Of a DNA stretch of 64,000 bases, positions 1 through 9,397 are shown piece by piece. Each line of letters opens with the position of its first letter. Positions within the stretch are counted from its first letter, which is position 1. The stretch lies in NCBI GenBank assembly GCA_026225055.1, contig JAMFSA010000248.1:127332-191331 (forward strand), written 5' to 3'. Origin of the DNA: Mucilaginibacter xinganensis (GTDB lineage: Bacteria > Bacteroidota > Bacteroidia > Sphingobacteriales > Sphingobacteriaceae). A model generated the notes under the pieces. It was not told the origin of the DNA and did not search any database. It saw only the letters and a program-made list of their open reading frames with translations. Position numbers and translations under genes: made by a program.

Positions 1-1
1 G

Positions 2-2134
2 ATCTTTCGCTCATTTGTAAATGTGAACCCTCTCGCCTGTGCAAAAACGATTACCAATGCATTTGGTCACTTAAGTAAAGAGACCATTATTGGGATGTAT
101 AAAGGACGAAGAAATCTCGTGTGGGCATTAGAACAATTATGTTATAGAGAGGATACTTTTGATTCTTCAATAAAAATTATGGCCGCTTTCGCAGTTGCTG
201 AAAATGAAAATATTGCAAATAATGCCACTCAGCAATTCCTCCAACTGTTTCATATTTTTCTTCCCGGTACAACTGTGAATCTGCAAAAACGGTGGGATAT
301 TATTGAGTATTGCCTGCAAAAAGATGACGATTATAAACAATTAGCTATACAGGCGGCTATGCGCGCACTGAAAACTGAAAGTTTCCGCAGGATGGGAGGT
401 CCGGAAGATGAACAACAGCCAGGGGATTACCGTCCTGCCCCAAATGAAATAATGGAATATTGGTCTAAGGCCATTTCATTATTGGAAGAGTACCTGGTAT
501 ACCCTCAATATACCACGATGATAACCGAACATCTGATAAACTCGTTATATGGTTTATCAAGCCAGTTTGCAGGAAATCTCATTATTCCAGTTATTGAACG
601 ATTATTAGAGAAAAAAGCAGTTGACTGGCTGACGATTAGGAACAAGGTCAAACAAATACTGCGGTCGGGTAACATTTTTGATCAGGGTACTATTGATGCA
701 CTCAATCGGTTACTTGACCAAATTACTCCCGATGACTTTATAGGTAAACTAAAGATGATTGTTGTTCGTCCATCTACAGAGGACTATTTCGCTAAAGATG
801 AAGAACAGGACGGGAAATTATTATCAAAAAAAATAAATGAATTAGCAGCCGAATTTTTAAAGGCTCCTGAGCAATGGGAAGCTTATCTTGCCCCGGTAGT
901 TACTGGTCAGGTCAGTGAAGGTATCAATTTTGGCAAAGAATTGGGAAGCCTGATTAAGGACCAGGCTGAAATGAGGCGGCTCATTCAACTTTTATTGACG
1001 TTAATTCTTAATACAGACCCTGCCAACCGTAATATTGGCGTACTAGTAGGATTTTTACGTACATTGAAATCTAAAGAGGTTCTTCTTGAGACCTTTGATA
1101 CCGTTTTAAACACACCGAATCTTCAGTTCCTGGCCTTTAATATAGCGTCAGGAACCGAATTGCCTTTCGATTATATTGGTCTGATAATAAACTTGATTGA
1201 AATCGGATCTTTCGATGTCAAAATGCTGTCGGTGTTTAACTTTGGATGGGGGCTTAAACATCTTGGCCACGAAGAAGCCCGTGCAATCTTAGAGCGGATA
1301 AGCAAAATAAATAAGGAGGGCGAGGCACTTGCATTTTCAATCGCATATTCTTGGAGTTATAATGACGATAAAATATGGGATGTAAACAAAGATTTTTTGA
1401 GACATTTACTAATTCAGGATGGTGAATTACTTCTGAATGCATTTAGCAGAACTCAGGATCAGTATTATTGGTCGGAATCAGTTCGGAAATTACTCAGGGA
1501 AAACCACGACGACGAACTTGCGGAACTGATTATTAATTTAATTATCGCCAAAAGTAACGATTGGGATTCCTTTGCAGGACGGTCCGATTTTTATAATATT
1601 TTAGACGTAATTCAAGAACGATATTTTGATCAGCTCTGGTCTGCATTGGAGACCGTGTTTTTAGACTTAGAAGAGTATAGCGCTGCCTTGTTTCATTTTA
1701 AAGACCTTCTTGGTGCCAAGCATGATTACTACGCTAAGACGGAGGGCATACTTTTCAAAGGTGAACCCAAAAAGTTTAATACCATTTTTGAATGGTCAAA
1801 AAGTCACCAAAATAAAAGCCTTTATTGGATAGCAGAAATGCTTCCCGTATTTAATAATGACCAGACTGCAACCAGTAAATGGCATCCGTACGCTTTAAAA
1901 TTTATTAATGAACTTGGAAATATAAAAGAAGTGTTGAGTGGAATAAGCGCTAAGATTGGAACTTATTCTTGGGTTGGATCTGTACTTGACCGTTATGACC
2001 TTGTAAAAGCTATGTTCACGGAACTTATTGACCATCCTATTTTAGAAGTTAGGGAATGGGCAGAAGGACATTTGAAAAACACTGAGTCGATGATTGCGTG
2101 GGAAAAGAACCATGAAAGTGAAATGGGGTTCTAA
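2..2134 (+). CDS. C-terminal part of a large helical-repeat (HEAT-like) protein, possibly STAND/defence-associated; 5' end lies outside the window
   Basis: Frame is open to the window edge (IFRSFVN before the GTG at 23). The product is rich in alpha-helical repeats and has no obvious catalytic motif in the visible part. Confidence 0.6.
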   Translation: MFRSFVNVNPLACAKTITNAFGHLSKETIIGMYKGRRNLVWALEQLCYREDTFDSSIKIMAAFAVAENENIANNATQQFLQLFHIFLPGTTVNLQKRWDIIEYCLQKDDDYKQLAIQAAMRALKTESFRRMGGPEDEQQPGDYRPAPNEIMEYWSKAISLLEEYLVYPQYTTMITEHLINSLYGLSSQFAGNLIIPVIERLLEKKAVDWLTIRNKVKQILRSGNIFDQGTIDALNRLLDQITPDDFIGKLKMIVVRPSTEDYFAKDEEQDGKLLSKKINELAAEFLKAPEQWEAYLAPVVTGQVSEGINFGKELGSLIKDQAEMRRLIQLLLTLILNTDPANRNIGVLVGFLRTLKSKEVLLETFDTVLNTPNLQFLAFNIASGTELPFDYIGLIINLIEIGSFDVKMLSVFNFGWGLKHLGHEEARAILERISKINKEGEALAFSIAYSWSYNDDKIWDVNKDFLRHLLIQDGELLLNAFSRTQDQYYWSESVRKLLRENHDDELAELIINLIIAKSNDWDSFAGRSDFYNILDVIQERYFDQLWSALETVFLDLEEYSAALFHFKDLLGAKHDYYAKTEGILFKGEPKKFNTIFEWSKSHQNKSLYWIAEMLPVFNNDQTATSKWHPYALKFINELGNIKEVLSGISAKIGTYSWVGSVLDRYDLVKAMFTELIDHPILEVREWAEGHLKNTESMIAWEKNHESEMGF

Positions 2135-2196
2135 CCGCCACATGTGGAACCAATAGTTTTAATAGTACTCAAATCTTTCAGTTATATTATTGAATC

Positions 2197-3606
2197 ATGT
2201 CTGTATCCTTAGTTTCAAGCCTTCGGGACCTGCTTTTGAAGATTAAAAATAATCCAAAAGAAAGTTTTGCCTTTAGTAAAATCTATGCGGATGAATTGTT
2301 GCTTCGAAAAATGAAAGATTATGTGGTCCAAATATCGAAAGGGAATAAACATGAGCGGCAAATCATTCAAAACGAAATACTCAATAACGGCATCGAAGAA
2401 ATCGTCAAACCAATTCTGCTTAAGTTAGACTCTATAGGTTATACATATCCTCAAAATAACAGTATAATAGAATCGTCTCTGTTTTATGCGATAAGCTTTA
2501 TTATTAACAATTATCCGATGCATATTTGTTGGCATCCCTTTAGATCCGGTATTGAGTATCCTTCCAAGGAAGTCGAACAGATCGATCATTTGATCAATTT
2601 GACTTCGACTGATTATTTTAGTCCATATACCGAACTTAAATATGCAATCGAGAATTGTCTGTTAACCTGGAACTGCAAGGTTTGGAATGTTACGCCAATA
2701 GGAGATTTGTTTTTGAGTTTATCACCCACAACGGCAACTGTCTTTTTGTTAAAGTTGGAGATTTACCTTAACCAACCAGGAACAGAAAATGCTTTTGACT
2801 TTAATCCTTATCACATGAGTCACAAGTTTTTGCAAAAACTTTATGAAGCGCAAAAAGTATATGTTGACTTAGGAGATGCCCGGTATACGCTTCTTGAAGA
2901 CGATCCTAACATGACTTATTTAAGCAGAATTCAAGACTTTGATTTAGTCTATACAAATGATCTTACATTATCTAGACGAAGTCAGGACGAAATTGAAGGA
3001 ATTCAAATGATATATATAGGAGATGATTTTTTTGAAACGCTCCTTACGGATTTTGGTCGTGAAGTAATTGGGCAAGCCATAAATTCCGAAAATAAGTTCT
3101 TAGGAACGCTGATTGAAAATCTTATTAAAATCGAGATTTCCGGGGCTAAGTATTTTGAATTTCACGATAAAAAGGACAATGACGAATTGTTAAATCTCGC
3201 TGCTAATAATAAGGAAATTTTGAACGGGCAATATTCCGTAATCAAAGACATCGTTCAGCATATAAATGCCGGAAAACCTGATATCCATTTACTAAGGAGC
3301 CTTTATCCCTCCATTGAAAGTATTCTTAAAAAAATATTAACCCAGGAAAAATTAATGGATTCTTCTGAACAAAAATTAACACTCTTTACAATCATAGCAA
3401 GATTTCGTTCAGTTTTAGATAAAAAACCTATTCTTAGAAAAGAAACACTGGACTATTTATCGAGCATGGATCGAAATAATATTCTCCACGGTAGCATTAC
3501 CCCAACTGACCAACTCATTTTGTGGTATCTCAATTTGACACTCAATTTCCTTTCGATGGTCTTAAAAGATTATGAAAACCACCGATTAGCCAAAAAGAAA
3601 TTATAG
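2197..3606 (+). CDS. Uncharacterised 469-aa protein with a C-terminal HEPN-like motif (R-N-N-I-L-H-G)
   Basis: Long ORF, 62 nt after the previous gene and 3 nt before the PLD gene. The helical C-terminus contains LSSMDRNNILHGS, matching the HEPN RNase signature RNxxxH. Confidence 0.75.
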   Translation: MSVSLVSSLRDLLLKIKNNPKESFAFSKIYADELLLRKMKDYVVQISKGNKHERQIIQNEILNNGIEEIVKPILLKLDSIGYTYPQNNSIIESSLFYAISFIINNYPMHICWHPFRSGIEYPSKEVEQIDHLINLTSTDYFSPYTELKYAIENCLLTWNCKVWNVTPIGDLFLSLSPTTATVFLLKLEIYLNQPGTENAFDFNPYHMSHKFLQKLYEAQKVYVDLGDARYTLLEDDPNMTYLSRIQDFDLVYTNDLTLSRRSQDEIEGIQMIYIGDDFFETLLTDFGREVIGQAINSENKFLGTLIENLIKIEISGAKYFEFHDKKDNDELLNLAANNKEILNGQYSVIKDIVQHINAGKPDIHLLRSLYPSIESILKKILTQEKLMDSSEQKLTLFTIIARFRSVLDKKPILRKETLDYLSSMDRNNILHGSITPTDQLILWYLNLTLNFLSMVLKDYENHRLAKKKL

Positions 3607-3609
3607 ATA

Positions 3610-4590
3610 ATGAAATACGAAATATATTTTGATAACCTGCAAGGAGTTATTCACGATGAGGTGGCGAAGGCTAATGAAACAGTGAAAATAGCGATGGCAT
3701 GGCTAAACTTTACACTCTATGGAAAACTTTTTGAAAATTTGCTGGAGAATAAGGTTGCGCTTTCTATTATTCTCGATGATAACTGGGTAAACCAATTATT
3801 TAAAGAAAAAATCGAGATGTTGAAAGGAAGGGGTGCTGATATAAATTTTTTAAAAATGCCGACGAGTATTGACGATTATGGAAAGAAAAAAACCAACATC
3901 ATGCATCATAAATTTGCGATAATCGACGATAGAATAATCTTAAATGGATCATTTAATTGGTCTGAAAATGCCGGTCTGAATTTTGAAAATTTATCAGTCA
4001 TTTCCGGTCATGATTATGCGGTGCAACGATTTAATGACGAATTTGATTTTTTGAAACGTATGGATGAGGGCAAAATCAAGGATTTACAAATTTTGGAAGA
4101 CTGCCCTGCTGATGACTGCGACGGTAAATTGTTTAATCTTTTGCTTTATGACCCTACAAATGTAGACAATTATGAGATGTATGGAAATGTATATGAAGTC
4201 TGTTCAAATTGTCCTTATGATCATTATGAACTATTAGAAAGTGGCGTATCGGATCGTTTTTTTAATAATGTCGAGGAACATAAGGGATCTCAATATGATG
4301 AACTTTTTGATAAGATTAATTCAATGGAAAAGGAAATAAGTGAGGAGGAAAAGAAAAATCTAATCAATGAAATTGACAATTACATTGCCCGTGAATATAT
4401 TTTCTATTTAAATCGCTACGGCTATAGAAAAACTGAAAACCATACGGTGCATGCGATTGGTAAATTAAAGCAGGAAAAAATGTTGAACAAACATGAAGAT
4501 CCGGACTGGATTGCCGAAATTTATTGGAAGGAAAAATTTGCATCAAAATTTATTGATGATGATTACGACTTTGCATTCGATATGCGTTAG
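3610..4590 (+). CDS. Phospholipase D-like (PLD_2) nuclease-family protein
   Basis: HKD motif in MHHKFAIIDDRIILNGSFNWSENA (HxKx4D...GSxN). It also has C-x4-C ... C-x2-C (CPADDC...CSNC). Confidence 0.85.
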   Translation: MKYEIYFDNLQGVIHDEVAKANETVKIAMAWLNFTLYGKLFENLLENKVALSIILDDNWVNQLFKEKIEMLKGRGADINFLKMPTSIDDYGKKKTNIMHHKFAIIDDRIILNGSFNWSENAGLNFENLSVISGHDYAVQRFNDEFDFLKRMDEGKIKDLQILEDCPADDCDGKLFNLLLYDPTNVDNYEMYGNVYEVCSNCPYDHYELLESGVSDRFFNNVEEHKGSQYDELFDKINSMEKEISEEEKKNLINEIDNYIAREYIFYLNRYGYRKTENHTVHAIGKLKQEKMLNKHEDPDWIAEIYWKEKFASKFIDDDYDFAFDMR

Positions 4591-4686
4591 TTCCTGCATA
4601 TAGATTTAGATGAGAAACTCAATTTCAAGTTACCACACAATTTAATTCCAAGCTTTTCGCTCTAATAGTCTCAACATATTTATATA

Positions 4687-7600
4687 TTAATAGATGATTT
4701 TTTCAAGTAACTTATCGGTGTTGGACTTAAACCTACTATCACGGAGTGTAGTATCGAAAAGCGTTAGCAATTTCTCCTGGTCTTTTTGATGTTTCAGGTT
4801 TCGTTCGGGGCGAAGGGAATTGTAAATACCAATAATCAGATTGACCGAATCTTCTTCATAATTATAGTGATGCTGATTGAATTCATCTGCGGGAATTTGG
4901 TTAACGTGATGAACGACAAATTCAAAAAGTTGCAGGCATTCTTCTGGATAGGAATGACAATGAGTAAGTAAGAACTGAAGAAAATATTCACCTCCGGTAA
5001 TCGCGTCGTTATTGACGTATTTTTTCAGAAAGGGATAAAGCTCTTCAAAGGTGATATGCTCGGCATGAAGAAAACCGGTATGAAACGCACTTTCGATCTC
5101 TTTATCTCTGATTATCACCAATTCCTCTAAAAGTGCTATTGATTTTGAATATGAAGTTTCATTCATATGGATGTATTTCAGCGCATTTCCGACAATTGTA
5201 GGCCTGATCTTAGGAAACTTTACCATAAAGGAATAGAGTAAATCCTTCGCGTTTTCATAGTTATTGTAATAGGCACCGAAGGAAATATTGCCAAAACTCT
5301 CGGCCGTCTTTTCATTTAATTCCGAAGCTAAAACCCGTCTAAGGTAAGGCAAAAGTCGTATGAAGTCATAATGGACAAGGTAAGAGAGCGACCATGCAGT
5401 TTCGATCTGCCACGTGTGTTGTTCGTTATTCAATATTTTTATAAACAGACCAAATGCTCGATCCCTGTTTAAGTTCATGAGATAGGCCAGCCGGTATAGT
5501 ATCGCAGCAATGACAGATAAAGTGTCATTGTCAGCAATTCTGATCAAAGCATCAAATACCCTATCCTCCAAATCTTTTTCCTGAATCAAACACAAGGCAT
5601 GAGCGGCAGCGCCTCTTACTGAGCCTATGCCTTTTGCTATAAGTTGTTCCCCGTCAGCGTTAGCCAAATTGTTATTTTCTTCCGGATCAGGATCATTCTC
5701 CGCTTTGTAAAAAACATAATCGATCAGTTTTTCGTCATTGATATCGTTTCTAATCAGGTAGTCGGCGATCCTTAGACTGGATAATATAAAATAGCCGGTC
5801 AGGTTTTGAGTGATCAATAGCTTAAATAAAGACAACACTTTTACAGGATCATGATTGCTTTCCATCAGGCCCGTTAATCCACTTATATGATAGTCGATTT
5901 TTATTGACCAGTCATCAAAAAGCGAATCCAGTATAGGTATAAATTTTTTCGGAAATTTCTTAACGCTATTCTTAAAGGCCTGTGCATGTTCAGAAAGTCC
6001 GCCCTTGAGAAAGTCGTCCCCCCAGGCATTCATCCCGCGCTCTTGATCAAACTTTTGGAAAGACTTCATCCAGGCATTATAATTCATTTTCTCATAGGCA
6101 TCACTCGATAGCGGTGGGTGAACCATGCCGCCCCTTCCATGATCCGTTTGTATGATAGTGATATTCGGATACCTCCTTTGATATTCGTTAAATTTCCGCT
6201 TGAGCTTTGGGAAACTATTAATCAAATTGTTTGGCAGGCATAAAAGGTATCGATATTTGTTTTGACCAAACCGGGTAGACAAAACTTTCTTATCATCCCT
6301 TGTAAATATAAAATAGTCACTTTCTGGAATGAGATTAATCATCTTTAGCAATTCATTTACTTGTTGCTTTTTGAAGATCGGCAGGCTAGCTTTTAAAAGG
6401 CTCCTTAAAGCGTCGGATAATACGTCGAAGCTGTTTAATGCGCCGATAGCGTTTAGATACATAAACGTCTGAAATACAAACTCTCGATGCTGTTTTTCAT
6501 TGCCCGAATAACTATGAATAATTGCGCGCTGTACCGATAGATAGTTGGATCTTAAATGCTGTGTTAGAAAAGACTGATAAAATTCACTATTTGCTTTGGC
6601 GGACTCTTGTAAAAAAACGAGCATTTGTTGAAATAGGAACGGATCTCCGTGAAGATGTTCTAAATCGAAGTTGATATCGTAAATGATATAATCCTGTATC
6701 AACGGCTTATTGGGGTCGTCATATTTGAGTTCGTCGATCCTGTCAGTAAAATATTGAAACAGGTATTGAAAAGTAAGTTCCGGGATAGTTTCGAAAAGCT
6801 TTTCCAGTAGAGTTTCTTTTCGGTGCTGATCATTACTAATATTCGAAGAGGCATCAACCAGCCAGGCTTTTGTTCTTTCAAATACGTAGTTGGGGTTTAC
6901 CGGCAATAGGTGTTCAAAAATCCCGCTATACCTGAATTCACTTAAGTTAATTTCCCCGCAACTTTCCAATACCGCAATTGCGCCGTCAACACCCCAATCG
7001 TTAAGATGATAAAGCAAGTTTAAGACGACCGTTTTGTTTTCCAGTCTTTTTAAATACGGTAATACCAGCTCCGGTGATACAGAGATATTCTTTTGCAACA
7101 TCGCTAAAGCTAAATTATTTAAAGGTTTAGCCATTGCAATTTCGTCGGATTTGGAGGTTAAGAAGGGAAGCTTTTTTAGCAGATGTTTAAGTGGCCTTGT
7201 CAAACCGGAAACCTTTTCAGGAAACAGCATTTCATCAATAAGGCCGCATTGTATAAAATAACTGATCCATCCGCCGGATACCTGCTCACAAAATGGTATA
7301 AAAAAGATTTTATCCTTTTTTATAATCTTATGTAACAATTCTTTTTCTTTTACGGTTGGGATCTCTACGGCGGCTACCGTTGAAAGAACGAGGTGGTGTA
7401 CATGAAAACGTATTGTTCGGTTATTTAACAATCTGCTCACTTGTTTAAGATAACTTTCCGGGTCGACTTCTCTTAAATAATTCAGGATCATTTTAAGCGC
7501 CGCCCTGGCCAAAATAGACTGATTTTGCTTTTTAAGATAACGGAACAGAGAAGACCGCGATTCTACAAATTGCCTTGCAAAGACATAATCATAAAATGAT

Positions 7601-9288
7601 TGGTGAAAAAACTGAAGTCCGGTATTATCGAATGTGATCAACTGTTCGCTCTTCAAGTATTTTAATTCATTGGCATAGGTATCAAACGATTTTTCACTCA
7701 CTGCAATTTGCTGGCGACGATACATTTCAGCAGCAATAAGAAACAAGGCATCTTTAACACGCCCCGTGTCTAATTGGTGAAGTTCCCTGATACTGTCTAT
7801 TTTCGCATTCCATAGTTCGCTGTAAAGCCCCTGGATAGAGTTAACACCCGCAAAATCGCCAACATCCTTATAAATCCGTGAAAATACATTCAGGTTGTTA
7901 GGCACTCTCAGCAGCTCCAACAACTGACTACTCATGCTCTTGTCGGAAAGCCCGATCTTGACCAATTGTTTTTTGACATCATCTACGGCCAGTGTCTTGA
8001 CTTCTATGGTCTTGATATCCTTATAAGGCCGAAGCGCAGGATCATATAACAGATCGAAATACCGAACGGAGATTATGACGCGGACTATCGGATCATTTTT
8101 GTAACCCTCGATTAAGCCGACATAGGTATCCAGAAAACTCCGGTTGGACGATAGTGATTGGGATAAAGCATCAATCTGGTCAATAATGATAACTAGTGTT
8201 TCAAAATGCTGTTTACATTGATCAATAAACTCCCGGATAGGAACTGAAATGTTTATTTTTTCCTGGAGTTCTTTAAAATTACTAACATATAATTTATCCG
8301 CCTTTAAAGCCAGGCAGGGGATGTTATTCTTATTCAGCTGTTCATAAAGATCCTTCATAATAACTGTTTTGCCATAACCCGCACCTCCGGCCAATAAACA
8401 GATATTTTTAAAATAGCCTGCTACTTCGCAGGACGTTGTTACCCAATTGTACAGCAATTTTGTTTCTGCACGTTCCATATGGGAATCAGGGATTTCACTG
8501 ATGGTGTTTTGCTGGCTGCTGATGGTAGCCGAACCTGTCTTTAATTCCTGCTTGAGCTCTTTTTCTGAAAGCGCGTTGCTTTGTCCCGAACTGATTGATG
8601 CTAACCCTTTCTGCAATACGCTATTGTCTGTAACCGATCTTACCGCAAAAAACAAAGAAGCCAGGCCGCCATTGTAGGGTTTGGTCAGTAAGACATCTAA
8701 ATCTTGGGGAAGAATTTGTTTTACGCTGATCCTAGTCAGCACTTCCAGCACTTCTGCCTTTACGTTGCCTAACCCCAATTCTCTTAATGTTGCGCTTTTT
8801 AAATTTTCACCAATCCACTTATCCAGGTGAGCCTCTGTAAGAATATTTCGGTTAAAATCTTTGATAAATGTAGTACAGTTGGACACAAACCCTTTGGAAA
8901 CCGCGATATAATAAGTAAAGTCATTTAGATCAGCTATGAGCGTATGATCCAACAAATAGTACATTGCAAATTTTGTTATCTCCTGGCCAAAGTCTGCTTT
9001 AGCATAGTTCTCTCCATATTTTTTGCATTGAATAAGCCCGAAATTTTTGCCGTCTTTTATTAAACAACAATCGCTTCCATAGTCACGGACACCATTCATT
9101 AAACTGATCTCTGTATACGGCTTAAAAGCATGCTGATCGATTGCACTTTGATAAAGGGAATAAACCAATTCTTCAAACCGCCGGTCATTGGCCAATTGGT
9201 TATAAGGAAATGGCATCATTTCATACGGAACTGGTTTCAGGTCTCCGTGATCGATAATTTGAGGGTTCTCGTAAGTGAATAGTTGCAT
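4687..9288 (-). CDS. STAND-type NTPase with N-terminal PD-(D/E)xK (Mrr-like) nuclease domain and C-terminal HEAT-like repeats; Avs-like architecture
   Basis: N-terminus RDYGSDCCLIKDGKNFGLIQCKKY (restriction-endonuclease-like core). Walker A LLAGGAGYGKT, Walker B LVIIIDQIDAL, then a ~1000-aa helical-repeat region. Confidence 0.8.
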   Translation of the reverse strand: MQLFTYENPQIIDHGDLKPVPYEMMPFPYNQLANDRRFEELVYSLYQSAIDQHAFKPYTEISLMNGVRDYGSDCCLIKDGKNFGLIQCKKYGENYAKADFGQEITKFAMYYLLDHTLIADLNDFTYYIAVSKGFVSNCTTFIKDFNRNILTEAHLDKWIGENLKSATLRELGLGNVKAEVLEVLTRISVKQILPQDLDVLLTKPYNGGLASLFFAVRSVTDNSVLQKGLASISSGQSNALSEKELKQELKTGSATISSQQNTISEIPDSHMERAETKLLYNWVTTSCEVAGYFKNICLLAGGAGYGKTVIMKDLYEQLNKNNIPCLALKADKLYVSNFKELQEKINISVPIREFIDQCKQHFETLVIIIDQIDALSQSLSSNRSFLDTYVGLIEGYKNDPIVRVIISVRYFDLLYDPALRPYKDIKTIEVKTLAVDDVKKQLVKIGLSDKSMSSQLLELLRVPNNLNVFSRIYKDVGDFAGVNSIQGLYSELWNAKIDSIRELHQLDTGRVKDALFLIAAEMYRRQQIAVSEKSFDTYANELKYLKSEQLITFDNTGLQFFHQSFYDYVFARQFVESRSSLFRYLKKQNQSILARAALKMILNYLREVDPESYLKQVSRLLNNRTIRFHVHHLVLSTVAAVEIPTVKEKELLHKIIKKDKIFFIPFCEQVSGGWISYFIQCGLIDEMLFPEKVSGLTRPLKHLLKKLPFLTSKSDEIAMAKPLNNLALAMLQKNISVSPELVLPYLKRLENKTVVLNLLYHLNDWGVDGAIAVLESCGEINLSEFRYSGIFEHLLPVNPNYVFERTKAWLVDASSNISNDQHRKETLLEKLFETIPELTFQYLFQYFTDRIDELKYDDPNKPLIQDYIIYDINFDLEHLHGDPFLFQQMLVFLQESAKANSEFYQSFLTQHLRSNYLSVQRAIIHSYSGNEKQHREFVFQTFMYLNAIGALNSFDVLSDALRSLLKASLPIFKKQQVNELLKMINLIPESDYFIFTRDDKKVLSTRFGQNKYRYLLCLPNNLINSFPKLKRKFNEYQRRYPNITIIQTDHGRGGMVHPPLSSDAYEKMNYNAWMKSFQKFDQERGMNAWGDDFLKGGLSEHAQAFKNSVKKFPKKFIPILDSLFDDWSIKIDYHISGLTGLMESNHDPVKVLSLFKLLITQNLTGYFILSSLRIADYLIRNDINDEKLIDYVFYKAENDPDPEENNNLANADGEQLIAKGIGSVRGAAAHALCLIQEKDLEDRVFDALIRIADNDTLSVIAAILYRLAYLMNLNRDRAFGLFIKILNNEQHTWQIETAWSLSYLVHYDFIRLLPYLRRVLASELNEKTAESFGNISFGAYYNNYENAKDLLYSFMVKFPKIRPTIVGNALKYIHMNETSYSKSIALLEELVIIRDKEIESAFHTGFLHAEHITFEELYPFLKKYVNNDAITGGEYFLQFLLTHCHSYPEECLQLFEFVVHHVNQIPADEFNQHHYNYEEDSVNLIIGIYNSLRPERNLKHQKDQEKLLTLFDTTLRDSRFKSNTDKLLEKIIY

Positions 9289-9397
9289 AATATTTAGCCA
9301 AGATAAAAAGTATTTCCCGACTCTTTAATTGCTTGTGTAATGTACGGCACGATCAACAGTATATATAAAGCATTAGATAAATTCTTAATTTTGGTCA

